Shown: positions 1 through 9,100 of the stretch, piece after piece
Layout: every line of letters begins with the position of its first letter
Numbering within the stretch: position 1 is the first letter of the stretch
DNA from: Lachnospiraceae bacterium
GTDB lineage: Bacteria; Bacillota_A; Clostridia; Lachnospirales; Lachnospiraceae
Assembly: GCA_017522685.1 (NCBI GenBank)
Contig: JAFWYN010000004.1
Span: 44,770 to 108,769, forward strand
Length of the DNA stretch: 64,000 bases
Direction of reading: 5' to 3'
Notes under the pieces: generated by a model
Told to the model about the DNA's origin: nothing
Seen by the model: the letters and a program-made list of their open reading frames with translations, nothing else
The model's database searches: none
Made by a program: the position numbers and the translations under genes

Positions 1-1712
1 AACATCACCTTCACATAGAGCACAAAAGGAATCAGGCTCAGCAACATCAAAAAGGAGGTTCGATACAGTACTCTGGCAAAATAAAAGCTACAAGTTGCAA
101 AAAAAGGTGTGAACACCACCAGAAGGGACATCAAGTAGGATGTGGTGGTTTCTACGGAATCTCCCGCAGACATAAACCAGTGCATATATTCCATGGCCCC
201 TTGCCCCAAAGCAAGCCTTGCAAACCATCCCAACAACACCAACACAATCAACGTAGTTGCTAAAGTGGCGATTAGCTTATGGTCCTTAACCGCCTCACAA
301 TAAATTACCACAATTGCACATACCAGAATCTGCCCCACTGTCCAAGAAGACACAAGCGGAATTCCAAAAATAGAAAATACAATGGTACTTAACAGCAAAC
401 CTAACAAATAAGGCACTGCTGCGCCCTTTATCAAATTAGTCAAAAATCCTTTAACCGTTGTCTTCTCAATCTTCTCCGTCTCTATTCTCAGGGAGATACT
501 GCCCTCACCCTGATTGAGTTTACCGGCTTCCTCCAATACCGCGTATACAGTGGTATATCCGGTCATATCAGCCGCTTCCAATACTCTGCAAGCTTCTTCA
601 TAAGAATTGGGTGTAGAAAATAGTCCTACCTTCTCCGCAAATCCTGCTTCCTCAGGAATTCTCGGCACTCCCGCACCGGAAGAAAAACTATAATGCGCCA
701 ATTCCAATCGTACTTCCTCTAAATCCACTTCATCCTGTATATCGAAACACTGAAATTCCTGCCCCATCCGGACATAAAAATTCACCGAATAATCATGACG
801 AAGCAGTACCTGCATCATACCCAGTGCATTCTCCACCGCATCCTCTGCTATCTTTGGCAGGATTTCATCTTCTGCCAAATCCCTGTACTGATGCATCCGG
901 GCCGCCTGTTCCACATTCACCTTGTGCTTCTCAAACACACTGTCCAACACCACATGTATGGCTCGGGCCGCCATCTCATCATCCAGTCGCACCAATAATT
1001 TGTTGCGCTTGGCAGACTGTTTCCAATTGATTCTTTTAAGGGGATCTCCCGGCACATATTCTCTGTTGTCATATCCCGGGAATCCTCCAAAGGCAAAACC
1101 ATGGGAATCCATGGTATCCTCACCGTCGTCCATATGAAGAGAGGTCTGCATAACCTTTAACAGATTATCATCTCTGGCAGAAAGTTCTGCAATGTCCGGT
1201 ATCACGGCTACTTTTTTACGCAGGGACTCATAGTTTAATCCTTTTACTCCTATGGCAAACAGCCCCAGATAATCTGTTACCTTAATATTTTCAATTCCCA
1301 CCATGGAGCAACCGCATATTTTAGCCTTAAATTTCACCTCAAAGGTCTGGCTCCCCCCGGGTAGCACAGACACCAGAATATCCTTATTCTCACTACGCAC
1401 TCCCGCTTCATTGGTTAAACCTATTGCGATGGGCGGAGTCGGGAAAATAAAGCGATTTGCCACTCGGATAACCATATTACAGGTATCTCCCTTTGAAAGC
1501 AATGCTTCTTCCATTTCACAGGATATGGTAATGGTACGTGCAGCCGCCCATGCAAAAAAGACCGACAACAAAGGCGCCAAAACAAGAGTAACCAAAATAA
1601 ACCATCCTACATTTGCATCTAAAAACAAGCCAAATATTATGGCAAAAATCATTGCAAATATATAATTGATTATCCCTTTAATAATTGCCGCCTTTTTCAT
1701 CCGTCTTTCCAT
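1..1712 (-). CDS. DUF58 protein fused to a multi-spanning membrane region (partial, runs off left edge)
   Basis: The frame is open from an ATG at 1712 to the window edge (about 570 codons seen). The start is supported by an AAGGGG Shine-Dalgarno that overlaps the end of the moxR gene. Two N-terminal membrane helices (about residues 5-55) are followed by an extracytoplasmic/cytoplasmic body. This contains the DUF58 hallmark GDPLKRINWKQSAKRNKLL, about residues 220-245. From about residue 430 several hydrophobic segments follow, which ordinary DUF58 proteins of about 400 residues lack; they resemble the membrane part of TgpA-like transglutaminases. MoxR-DUF58-transglutaminase clusters are a known arrangement, and DUF58 proteins are thought to be clients of MoxR ATPases. 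Here the DUF58 and TgpA-like parts seem to be one polypeptide. The C terminus, where a transglutaminase domain would be, is outside the window. Confidence 0.8.
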   Translation of the reverse strand, partial: MERRMKKAAIIKGIINYIFAMIFAIIFGLFLDANVGWFILVTLVLAPLLSVFFAWAAARTITISCEMEEALLSKGDTCNMVIRVANRFIFPTPPIAIGLTNEAGVRSENKDILVSVLPGGSQTFEVKFKAKICGCSMVGIENIKVTDYLGLFAIGVKGLNYESLRKKVAVIPDIAELSARDDNLLKVMQTSLHMDDGEDTMDSHGFAFGGFPGYDNREYVPGDPLKRINWKQSAKRNKLLVRLDDEMAARAIHVVLDSVFEKHKVNVEQAARMHQYRDLAEDEILPKIAEDAVENALGMMQVLLRHDYSVNFYVRMGQEFQCFDIQDEVDLEEVRLELAHYSFSSGAGVPRIPEEAGFAEKVGLFSTPNSYEEACRVLEAADMTGYTTVYAVLEEAGKLNQGEGSISLRIETEKIEKTTVKGFLTNLIKGAAVPYLLGLLLSTIVFSIFGIPLVSSWTVGQILVCAIVVIYCEAVKDHKLIATLATTLIVLVLLGWFARLALGQGAMEYMHWFMSAGDSVETTTSYLMSLLVVFTPFFATCSFYFARVLYRTSFLMLLSLIPFVLYVKVM

Positions 1713-1731
1713 CTTTTATTTTGTCCGCCCC

Positions 1732-2679
1732 TTACTCTAAAGGAACTTTAATATTTTGCAAAAGTCTTCGAATTGCTTCCTCATTATCCGAAACCATGGA
1801 CTTTCCCTTAGGAGTCAGTATGATTCTGTGAGAAAGCACATAAGGTGCCAAATCCTTAATGTCATCCGGTACCACAAAGCTTCTGCCCTTTACAAAGGCA
1901 TATGCCTTGGCCATTCGATATAGTGCAATACTGCCCCTGGGACTTGCTCCCAGCTTGATAAAGTCTGCACATCTGGTAGCCTCCACAATCTCCACAATAT
2001 AATCTCTTACCGCATCCGAGCAATAAATCTTCTTGATTTCTTCCATCAACTCCTGTATCTCCTGACAGGTAATCACATGGCTCAGATTCTTAGAGGATAC
2101 ATTGTTTTCATTACGAAGCAGAATGTCCATCTCTGCCGTTTTATCCGGATAGCCGATACTTAACTTCATAATAAACCGGTCCATTTGGGCTTCCGGCAAA
2201 TGATAGGTCCCGTATGTTTCCACAGAATTCTGTGTAGCCAGTACCATAAACGGCTTGGGCAGTTCATAGGTCACCGAATCAATACTGACTTGTCTCTCCT
2301 CCATGGTCTCCAGCAATGCTGACTGCGATTTTGGTGAGGAACGATTGATTTCATCCGCCAATAGGAAATTACAAAATACTGCGCCCTTTCGAAAACTGCT
2401 TTCATGCGTCTTCGTATCAATCATGGTAAAGCCGGTTACATCCGTAGGCATAACATCCGGCGTCATCTGAATACGTCCGAATTCTCCCTGACAGGACTTG
2501 GCCAAAGCGGATACCAGCTGGGTTTTTCCCACACCCGGTACGTCCTCTATCAGTACATGTCCGCCTGCCAGCATAGCCGATACTATCAGTTCTATGGTGC
2601 CGCGCTTTCCCACAATCACCTTTTCCACATTATCAATCAATGCTCTTATTTTATTGTTTATTTCAGCGCCTCTTTCCAT
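1732..2679 (-). CDS. MoxR-family AAA+ ATPase
   Basis: A 315-residue AAA+ ATPase of the MoxR family, whose members act as chaperone-like ATPases on von Willebrand/DUF58 proteins. Walker A is at about residues 45-53 (EDVPGVGKT). Walker B with the MoxR signature LLADEINRSSPKSQ is near residue 100, and a sensor/arginine region with RGS follows near residue 265. I place the start at 2679 and not at the upstream ATG at 2721, because CAGGAGGAAG lies just ahead of 2679 while 2721 has no ribosome binding site and nearly touches the preceding stop. It lies 19 bp ahead of the DUF58 gene and 48 bp after the GH8 gene, with no terminator between, so the three may share a transcript. Confidence 0.9.
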   Translation of the reverse strand: MERGAEINNKIRALIDNVEKVIVGKRGTIELIVSAMLAGGHVLIEDVPGVGKTQLVSALAKSCQGEFGRIQMTPDVMPTDVTGFTMIDTKTHESSFRKGAVFCNFLLADEINRSSPKSQSALLETMEERQVSIDSVTYELPKPFMVLATQNSVETYGTYHLPEAQMDRFIMKLSIGYPDKTAEMDILLRNENNVSSKNLSHVITCQEIQELMEEIKKIYCSDAVRDYIVEIVEATRCADFIKLGASPRGSIALYRMAKAYAFVKGRSFVVPDDIKDLAPYVLSHRIILTPKGKSMVSDNEEAIRRLLQNIKVPLE

Positions 2680-2727
2680 CACCGTTTCTTCCTCCTGCCC
2701 GGATTTGCCCCATCCGGTCATGTCATT

Positions 2728-3882
2728 TTATTCATAAATTTGATAATTGCCGCTAAGCGCCAGTATAGCAAACATATACAGGCAGTTATCATAATATCTT
2801 CTGTCACCTTCACGCAAGGGCTGATTCCAGAACCATTCCACCCACTGCTTAGCCACTTCCCAATCCGCACTGTCCTTCTCTACTGCCAATGCGCCTTGTG
2901 CAGTGGTAGCCAAAAGTCCCAGCGGATGAAGCACTGTCATTTCAACCGGTGTACCATCCACTTCATATACGCATCTTGCTGCTTCCAAATCGGTTTTTAA
3001 GAACTTCATCAGCCGTACAGGTGCTGCATAATGTCCTGCATCCTTACCAAACCACAGTGCATCCAGCCCAATGTTAGCAGCAGTTCTGTAAGCATCACTG
3101 TAGAACTTATCATGCTTACCGCCCCAAGGCAATTCCTTATCCATAGGACTTCCGTCAAAATTGCCATACTCCGGATTCATACCGGTCACAGGATGACAAG
3201 CCTTGGTCAGATAATCACGGCTGGCCTGTGCAGCCTCCTTCCAGAACTCCCGATCCTCTTCATTAGCCCAAAGCGCAAACAGCTCATAAAAATGAGGCAA
3301 ATGATAAGAAGGATCTGTGTATTCTGAACCGGGCACAAACAAAATCTGCTTATTCTCACGGTTCCACATAGGATGACCGATACGACCTTCCTCACCCTTA
3401 TGAATACATGCACTTAAAATATTTCTTGCCTCCTGAGAATAGTTGAAGATACCTTCTCCGTCGCCCCATCTGTGGGATGCAAAGAAAAGTGCCATGGCAT
3501 AAAATTCTTCTCCGTCCGGTGCAGGACCGTTTGCATTTCTGTCACCATTTAAGGCGCAGCTCCATGCAAAATAGCCTTCTCCCCAGCCTTCATTCATAAA
3601 CATATAGGTCTTGGACCATTTCCAGATACGGTCAAACTCTTCCTTCATGTTAAGCTGTACACACATCATCATACCATAAGACATACCCTCTGTTCTGGCA
3701 TCATGATTGCCGGTATCTTCCAGATAGCCCATGTCTTCTCCTGCGGGATGATAAATACGTTCTTCTTCACTTCCAAAAAAGAAAACATTCACTGCATCTT
3801 TAATTTTCTTGTCAATCTCTTCCTTACTCTTTCCGATTTCTGCAAAAATATTACGATATTCCTTAGTTTCAAATGCCGCCAT
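2728..3882 (-). CDS. GH8 reducing-end-xylose-releasing exo-oligoxylanase (Rex-type)
   Basis: A 384-residue glycoside hydrolase family 8 protein without signal peptide, so probably cytoplasmic. Enzymes of this type remove xylose from the reducing end of xylo-oligosaccharides. The motif ARTEGMSYGMM places the likely general acid at Glu65. YSDAYRTAANIGLD carries the likely general base Asp263, and VLHPLG carries His319, a residue that in the Bacillus halodurans Rex enzyme favours exo-action; the length matches that enzyme (about 388 residues). The start has AGGAGG with 8 nt spacing. A TATAAT-like box lies upstream near 3918 but no good -35 is visible. It fits the xylan theme of the window (GH10 at 6.1-12 kb, GH3 and GH2 at 56-61 kb). 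The exact chain-length preference cannot be read from sequence. Confidence 0.9.
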   Translation of the reverse strand: MAAFETKEYRNIFAEIGKSKEEIDKKIKDAVNVFFFGSEEERIYHPAGEDMGYLEDTGNHDARTEGMSYGMMMCVQLNMKEEFDRIWKWSKTYMFMNEGWGEGYFAWSCALNGDRNANGPAPDGEEFYAMALFFASHRWGDGEGIFNYSQEARNILSACIHKGEEGRIGHPMWNRENKQILFVPGSEYTDPSYHLPHFYELFALWANEEDREFWKEAAQASRDYLTKACHPVTGMNPEYGNFDGSPMDKELPWGGKHDKFYSDAYRTAANIGLDALWFGKDAGHYAAPVRLMKFLKTDLEAARCVYEVDGTPVEMTVLHPLGLLATTAQGALAVEKDSADWEVAKQWVEWFWNQPLREGDRRYYDNCLYMFAILALSGNYQIYE

Positions 3883-3954
3883 AATAAATGTCCTCCTGTG
3901 AATGTAATAATTATATCTATTATAACGTATAAAGGAATATTTTTCTATATAAAT

Positions 3955-3987
3955 TTAAAACAACTCGGACTTTTTTGTCCGAGTTGT
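3955..3987 (-). terminator. Intrinsic terminator after the AICAR transformylase gene
   Basis: An 11-bp perfect stem (ACAACTCGGAC / GTCCGAGTTGT, 3960-3970 with 3977-3987) has an A6 loop and is followed on the minus strand by a T-rich run. It lies 15 nt after the stop of the gene at 4002 and closes the purO-AICARFT transcript before the GH8 gene. Confidence 0.85.
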
Positions 3988-4001
3988 CTGATTTGTTGTT
4001 A

Positions 4002-5180
4002 TTAATGATGGAACAATCTGATTCCGGTAAAGGCCATAGCCATGTTGTACTTATTTGCACATTCGATTACCAAATCATCTCTTACGGAACCGCCGGGCTG
4101 CGCAATATACTTCACGCCACTCTTACGTGCTCTTTCAATATTGTCAGAGAAGGGGAAGAAAGCATCAGAACCCAAGGTTACGTCCTGCATACCATCCAGC
4201 CATGCACGCTTTTCTTCGCGGGTAAATACTTCAGGTTTTACCTTAAATACCTTCTGCCAAGCGCCTTCGGAAAGCACATCCATATATTCCTCACCAATGT
4301 AATTGTCGATAGCATTGTCTCTGTCTGCACGTCCTACGCTGTCAAGGAACTGAAGTCCCAACACCTGAGGTGCCTGACGTAAATACCAGTTATCAGCCTT
4401 CATACCTGCCAGTCTGGTACAATGAACACGGGACTGCTGACCCGCACCGATACCGATCGCCTGACCGCCCTTTACGAAACATACAGAGTTTGACTGAGTA
4501 TACTTCAAGGTAATGAGCGCAATCTTCATATCGATTAAAGCTTCTTCCGGGATTTCCTTGTTCTCAGTTACGATATTGGATAATAAATCACCATTGATGT
4601 CCAGTTCATTTCTGCCCTGTTCAAAGGTAATACCGTATACCTGCTTCTTTTCCAATTCTGCAGGAACATAATTTTCATCAATCTGAATGACATTATAGCC
4701 ACCCTTTTTCTTAGCTTTTAAGATTTCTAAAGCTTCCTCAGTATAGCCGGGAGCGATAACACCGTCAGAAACCTCTCTCTTGATTAACTTTGCAGTGTCT
4801 GCATCACAAACATCGGACAAAGCGATGAAATCACCGAAGGAAGACATTCTGTCTGCACCTCTTGCTCTTGCATATGCGCAAGCCAGAGGAGACAACTCAC
4901 CCAAATCGTCCACCCAGTAAATCTTAGCCAAGGTTTCATCCAAAGGAAGACCTACTGCTGCGCCTGCGGGAGATACATGCTTGAAGGAAGTAGCTGCAGG
5001 AAGTCCTGTAGCCTGCTTTAATTCCTTTACCAGCTGCCAGCCGTTGAACGCATCCAAAAAGTTAATATATCCGGGCTTACCGTTTAATACGGTAACAGGC
5101 AAATCACTGCCATCCTCCATGTAAATACGAGAAGGCTTCTGATTGGGGTTACAGCCATATTTTAATTCCATTTCGTTCAT
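4002..5180 (-). CDS. Stand-alone AICAR formyltransferase (PurH transformylase domain)
   Basis: A 392-residue protein corresponding to the AICAR transformylase half of bifunctional PurH. It transfers a formyl group from 10-formyl-tetrahydrofolate to AICAR, giving FAICAR, the ninth step from PRPP to IMP. Visible family features are the N-terminal LKYGCNPNQKP, the block ATSFKHVSPAGAAVG (about residues 64-78), with the Lys-His pair of the active site, KYTQSNSVCFV and GAGQQSRVHCTRLA. The N-terminal methylglyoxal-synthase-like cyclohydrolase domain of normal PurH (about 200 residues) is absent; that activity is supplied by the neighbouring purO, 15 bp upstream. The start has GGAGG with 8 nt spacing. 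Expression is expected to be under the ZTP riboswitch ahead of purO. Confidence 0.93.
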   Translation of the reverse strand: MNEMELKYGCNPNQKPSRIYMEDGSDLPVTVLNGKPGYINFLDAFNGWQLVKELKQATGLPAATSFKHVSPAGAAVGLPLDETLAKIYWVDDLGELSPLACAYARARGADRMSSFGDFIALSDVCDADTAKLIKREVSDGVIAPGYTEEALEILKAKKKGGYNVIQIDENYVPAELEKKQVYGITFEQGRNELDINGDLLSNIVTENKEIPEEALIDMKIALITLKYTQSNSVCFVKGGQAIGIGAGQQSRVHCTRLAGMKADNWYLRQAPQVLGLQFLDSVGRADRDNAIDNYIGEEYMDVLSEGAWQKVFKVKPEVFTREEKRAWLDGMQDVTLGSDAFFPFSDNIERARKSGVKYIAQPGGSVRDDLVIECANKYNMAMAFTGIRLFHH

Positions 5181-5195
5181 TGTGGTTTCCTCCGC

Positions 5196-5909
5196 TTAGT
5201 TGTTTTTGTTTACAATCTTGGTCTCATATTTGCCTGTTTCGATATCAATGAATCTTACAAACAAAGACACTTTGTTTTCTTCGTTTAAGCTATTCCAAAG
5301 CATATCGGTAAATGCTTCCATATCATCAGGAATGCTTACCCACTTGGGCTCGCCTTCGAAGCTGGGCAAAGGATTGCCGTCATGCATATAGGTATGAATG
5401 AAGTGACCTTCACCGGCTACAGGGTTTTCATAAGCAAAGGTATAACGGTTGCAAGCATCCGGATTACCGTTGTTGCTCTTCAAAATAGACATTGCATAGT
5501 TGTATGTACCGTTCTCAATATGCATAATACCGGAGATACGAGGTGTGTAGTTAGGGCCGTCGGGCTCAAACTCACGACTTCTCAAGGATTGTTCAAAGGT
5601 CAACTGCTTGTCCATACCTTCGTAAATAGTATCGGTCTGGTCACCGTTGGTTACGATGGTCTTGTTGCCAAGGACACGTACCGGTGCGTAGATAATCAGG
5701 CTGGGATCTTCCAGCTTGGAAGGGTCGAAAGCCTGGGTACGGATACCCTGTCCATCTTCTACGAATACACGATTACGGCTGTTTGTGCTTCTGCCCATGA
5801 TGAAATATGCGGTTACTGCATATTTGCCGTTTGCTGACTTACCGATGACAATACCTCTGCCGGGATAAGCATTTTCCTTCAGTTCCTGCTCCAATGATAG
5901 CATCTTCAT
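5196..5909 (-). CDS. purO: IMP cyclohydrolase, archaeal PurO type
   Basis: A 237-residue protein of the PurO-like IMP cyclohydrolase family (first described in archaea; unrelated to the PurH N-terminal domain). It closes the ring of FAICAR to IMP. Recognisable family segments are YPGRGIVIGKSANGKYAVTA near the N terminus, FIMGRSTNSRNRVF (about 37-50) and PNYTPRISGI in the middle, with a Tyr/Phe-rich second half. It is followed after 15 bp by the AICAR transformylase gene, so the two proteins together replace PurH. The start at 5909 has GGAGG with 8 nt spacing. A ZTP riboswitch and promoter lie directly upstream (5951-6109). The family assignment is from motif memory, strengthened by the operon and riboswitch context. 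Confidence 0.9.
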   Translation of the reverse strand: MKMLSLEQELKENAYPGRGIVIGKSANGKYAVTAYFIMGRSTNSRNRVFVEDGQGIRTQAFDPSKLEDPSLIIYAPVRVLGNKTIVTNGDQTDTIYEGMDKQLTFEQSLRSREFEPDGPNYTPRISGIMHIENGTYNYAMSILKSNNGNPDACNRYTFAYENPVAGEGHFIHTYMHDGNPLPSFEGEPKWVSIPDDMEAFTDMLWNSLNEENKVSLFVRFIDIETGKYETKIVNKNN

Positions 5910-5950
5910 TTCTTCTTCCTCCGTTTTTTTGAAATGTTCGCTCTAAGGGT

Positions 5951-5994
5951 AAAAATATACCGCCTGAGCATCCTTATCTTAGGTGCCCAGGCGG
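5951..5994 (-). terminator. Riboswitch expression platform: intrinsic terminator overlapping the ZTP aptamer
   Basis: CCGCCTGGGCACC (5982-5994) pairs with GGATGCTCAGGCGG (5960-5973) with one G-U pair and a short loop, followed by TATATTTTT (5951-5959). The 5' arm is the conserved 3' half of the ZTP aptamer, so terminator and ligand-bound pseudoknot exclude each other. Confidence 0.88.
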
Positions 5995-6076
5995 TCGGCT
6001 TTTTCTCTATTCTACACTCCCTGTGGGTCATCCCACCACAGCTTTCGCTGTTTTCCGCCAGTCGTGTAGCTCATGC
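5951..6076 (-). promoter_or_regulatory. ZTP (pfl) riboswitch controlling purO-AICARFT
   Basis: On the minus strand the leader shows the pfl-motif layout. P1 is CTACAC (6064-6069) paired with GTGTAG (6012-6017). It encloses the conserved GACTGGCG and a hairpin followed by GGTGGGATGACCCACAGGGAG. A linker then leads to the conserved CCGCCTGGGC at 5985-5994, whose CGCC can pair with GGCG as the ZTP pseudoknot. ZTP riboswitches bind the AICAR derivatives ZTP and ZMP and most often control purH and one-carbon genes; AICAR is the direct substrate of the downstream transformylase. The 3' conserved strand is also the 5' arm of a terminator (see next entry), so ligand binding should allow read-through. 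Confidence 0.92.
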
Positions 6077-6080
6077 AATT

Positions 6081-6109
6081 ATCTTACATGGTTTTTTTGC
6101 CATTTGCAA
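6081..6109 (-). promoter_or_regulatory. Sigma-A-type promoter of the purO operon
   Basis: TTGCAA (6104-6109), a spacer of 17 bp, and TAAGAT (6081-6086) on the minus strand. The predicted start near 6074-6076 falls just ahead of P1 of the ZTP aptamer, as expected for a riboswitch leader. Confidence 0.75.
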
Positions 6110-6131
6110 GCCCTTTTCTCAAAAAGGTTGC

Positions 6132-9100
6132 TTATTTTTCTTCCTCTCTCCTTTTCCGGATAAGAACTGCTGCACATGCCATAACCATCATAACTCCAAA
6201 AGTCACCATAGGATATGCATTATCTCCGGTAAGAGGTGCCACTACAGTAGTTGTACCGGTTGAAGGTGTGGAAGGAGTAACAGGAGTAGAAGTAGTAGTA
6301 CTACCGCTTGTACTTCCGCTACCGGTATTTCCACCGGTATTCTGGTTTTCAACTTCGTTTGCTATCACAAAAGTACTGAAAGAAGTTGTGGTAAACTCTA
6401 AGAATCCACCTGTAATACTTGCATTCAGCTTTTCAGGAGTGGTTGCACCATCTGCATAGTGCAATACTACTACCTTCTTGCTCTGGTCAATGGATGCCGG
6501 AACTGCCATACGAATGGTAACGGGTACCAAAGGCTGAACCTTGGCATCATCTGCAAAAAGCTTGATGTCTAATGCAACTGCATTCTTATACTTAGAATCT
6601 AAGGTAGGTGCTGATATGGATTCAAATACCATCTTTGCTTCCTTGTCCAAATCCATACCGATGATTGCACCGATAACCGCTTTGATTTCCGGAACAGTAT
6701 TTTCTTTCTCAATATTCAATACTCTATTGATAGATTCCTTGAACAGTGCTTCAATCTCTTCCACATTAGCTTCCAGGACTTCGTCTAATCTACCTGCTTC
6801 CACTAATCCCTTTACTTCAGCAATGATATCTTTTGCTGCTTCCGTCTTTTCTGCCAAAGTAGCATTTTCATCAACCAACTTATCTAAATCTTCTACTAAC
6901 TCAGGTAAGGTTGCTGCACCAACCAATGTAATAGTACCAAATACATTAGAACCTGACCAACCCTTATCTGTATCATCAGCCCAGTTAATCTTGTTACGAA
7001 CACTGCTGCTTACTGCATCGTTAAGCTGTAATTCGAAACCAACATTTGAACCGTTTACAGGAGTAATATCAGTCCACTTAAATGCAGCTTCAATCACATA
7101 GCCACCGTCTACAGTCTTTGTAGCAGAGATCACATTTTCAGCCTTACACTTCTGACCGTTAAAGGACTGTTCGTTAGCATAGTTGATACGATACTGTTTG
7201 TCGTCATCATCATAGCCTGTGGTCTTTTTGTTATTTTCGTCGATGAATACTTCGATAGAATCCTGCATCCATGCATCTGCATGGTCCTTATTCAGTACAG
7301 TATCCTTAACGTCAGCCAAAACATAGAGATAATCCTTGTCCCACAATACCTTAAAAGTAGGATCCGCATCTACGGAACCGAGAGAAAGAGGAATCTCCTC
7401 TACGGTTGCCCAACGTTCATCGATTTCACCGTCTACTACGATAGTTCCGCTTTCCACAGTGGTACCAACCTTCATAAGACCGTTTGCATAATACTTACTA
7501 CTTGTTTCCTGAGACAAGGTAGTATCGTTAAATGCCAAGCTGTCGCTACCATTTACTACCACTACATCCATAGCCACGCTCTTTAATGCTCCTACAGAGT
7601 CTAAAGCCACAGCTATTTCTGTCTCATATCCACCACTTACTGCCTTCGCATCTGCACGCTTTACAGTTGCTTTCACAGGAGTGGTTGCACCTGCGCTCAT
7701 AGCAGGATCCACATATACGGTTACAGCATCGGTTGCATCCACGGTTGCATCCTGTACCTTAACCACTACCTTTAATCCGGTATTATCCCACATAGGAATT
7801 ACGGTTGCCTTGGTAGCACCCTTTTCCATGCTGTATTCTGAGCCTGATGTATATTCATCATCTACCTTCTGAGCAATAATGATATCCTTTACTTCAGGAG
7901 TCAGCTTGCTGGGATCTACAAATGCCCAATATGCAGGCTTAGCCTTATAGTTATCATCAAACAGTAAAGGACACTGCTTTCCGCCGCTGGAAGCGCCACC
8001 TACACTGTTGGAGGTCTGTAACCAGGAGTATTTATCTACTGTACCCCAGAAAACGATACCGGAAACTTCAATACCATTTTCTGCATCCAGCTTCTTCAAT
8101 ACGTCATAATAAGCTTTGTAACGGTAAGCCATCTTATTGTACTCTTCCTCACGGGTCGCATCCGTGCCATCATAAGAACTGCTTGCCTTAATATCCAACT
8201 CTGTCCACTGTACTTTTCCAACCACTGCACAGTAAGCACGTACAGCTGCATCCACCTGTTCCACACTGGGTGAATCAATATTGTGGTGAGCCTGCATACC
8301 CATACCATCGATTCTGGTACCTTCTGCAGCCTTTACAGCTTCCAGCAATTTTACAATACCTTCTACCTTAGAAGGTACACAATCATTGTAATCATTGTAA
8401 TAAAGTTCCAGACTTGCAGGAGCATACTTATTCGCCCACTGGAATGCCTTGATAATATACTCATTACTCTGGCTGCCGTAAACAGATGCCCACTCATTCG
8501 GATTGCCGCCATCACCTTCAGATGTTGCTCTATAGGTATTTGTACTGTCACTGATTGCCTCGTTTACAACGTCCCAACCATAGAATAAATCTTTATACTT
8601 ACTGTTAGGTCCTGTATAATACTCAAGCACGGTCTTAATGTACCATTCCAGACGCAAATCCATTACATCTTTGCTAACCCAATCTGCGTTAGCGTCATAG
8701 TTTTCTTTAAAGAACCAATCCGGTGCCTGTGAGTGCCATACCAATACATGACCTCTTACTTTCAGCTTCTTGTCCGGATTTGCAGTATTCCATGCTAAAA
8801 TCTTGTCCAGCATAGAGGTTGCTGCCTTTTCTTCAAACTTAATTACCGGAACCTCTAAAGCTACACCATTAAAGGTAATTTGCTCTGTTTCACCCTTGGC
8901 ATTACCAAGCATGGCATCCATCTTTAACTCATTACCAAAGGTAACTGCATTAAAGTGCTTGGTCACAAGTTCCCAAAGCGTTTCGTCTCTCATCTCACTA
9001 CTGGTAACTGCAGTACCTGCGATGGTACCATCGCCCAAATCGCCTACGATGGTATCTCTCCAATCCGGAATATCCTGCTCGATTTCAGGGATTTCGGGAA

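Noticed and set aside
6541..7101. 186-codon plus-strand ORF inside the xylanase gene
   Set aside because: Antisense shadow of the Ala/Glu-rich and CBM9 coding part; no recognisable protein features.
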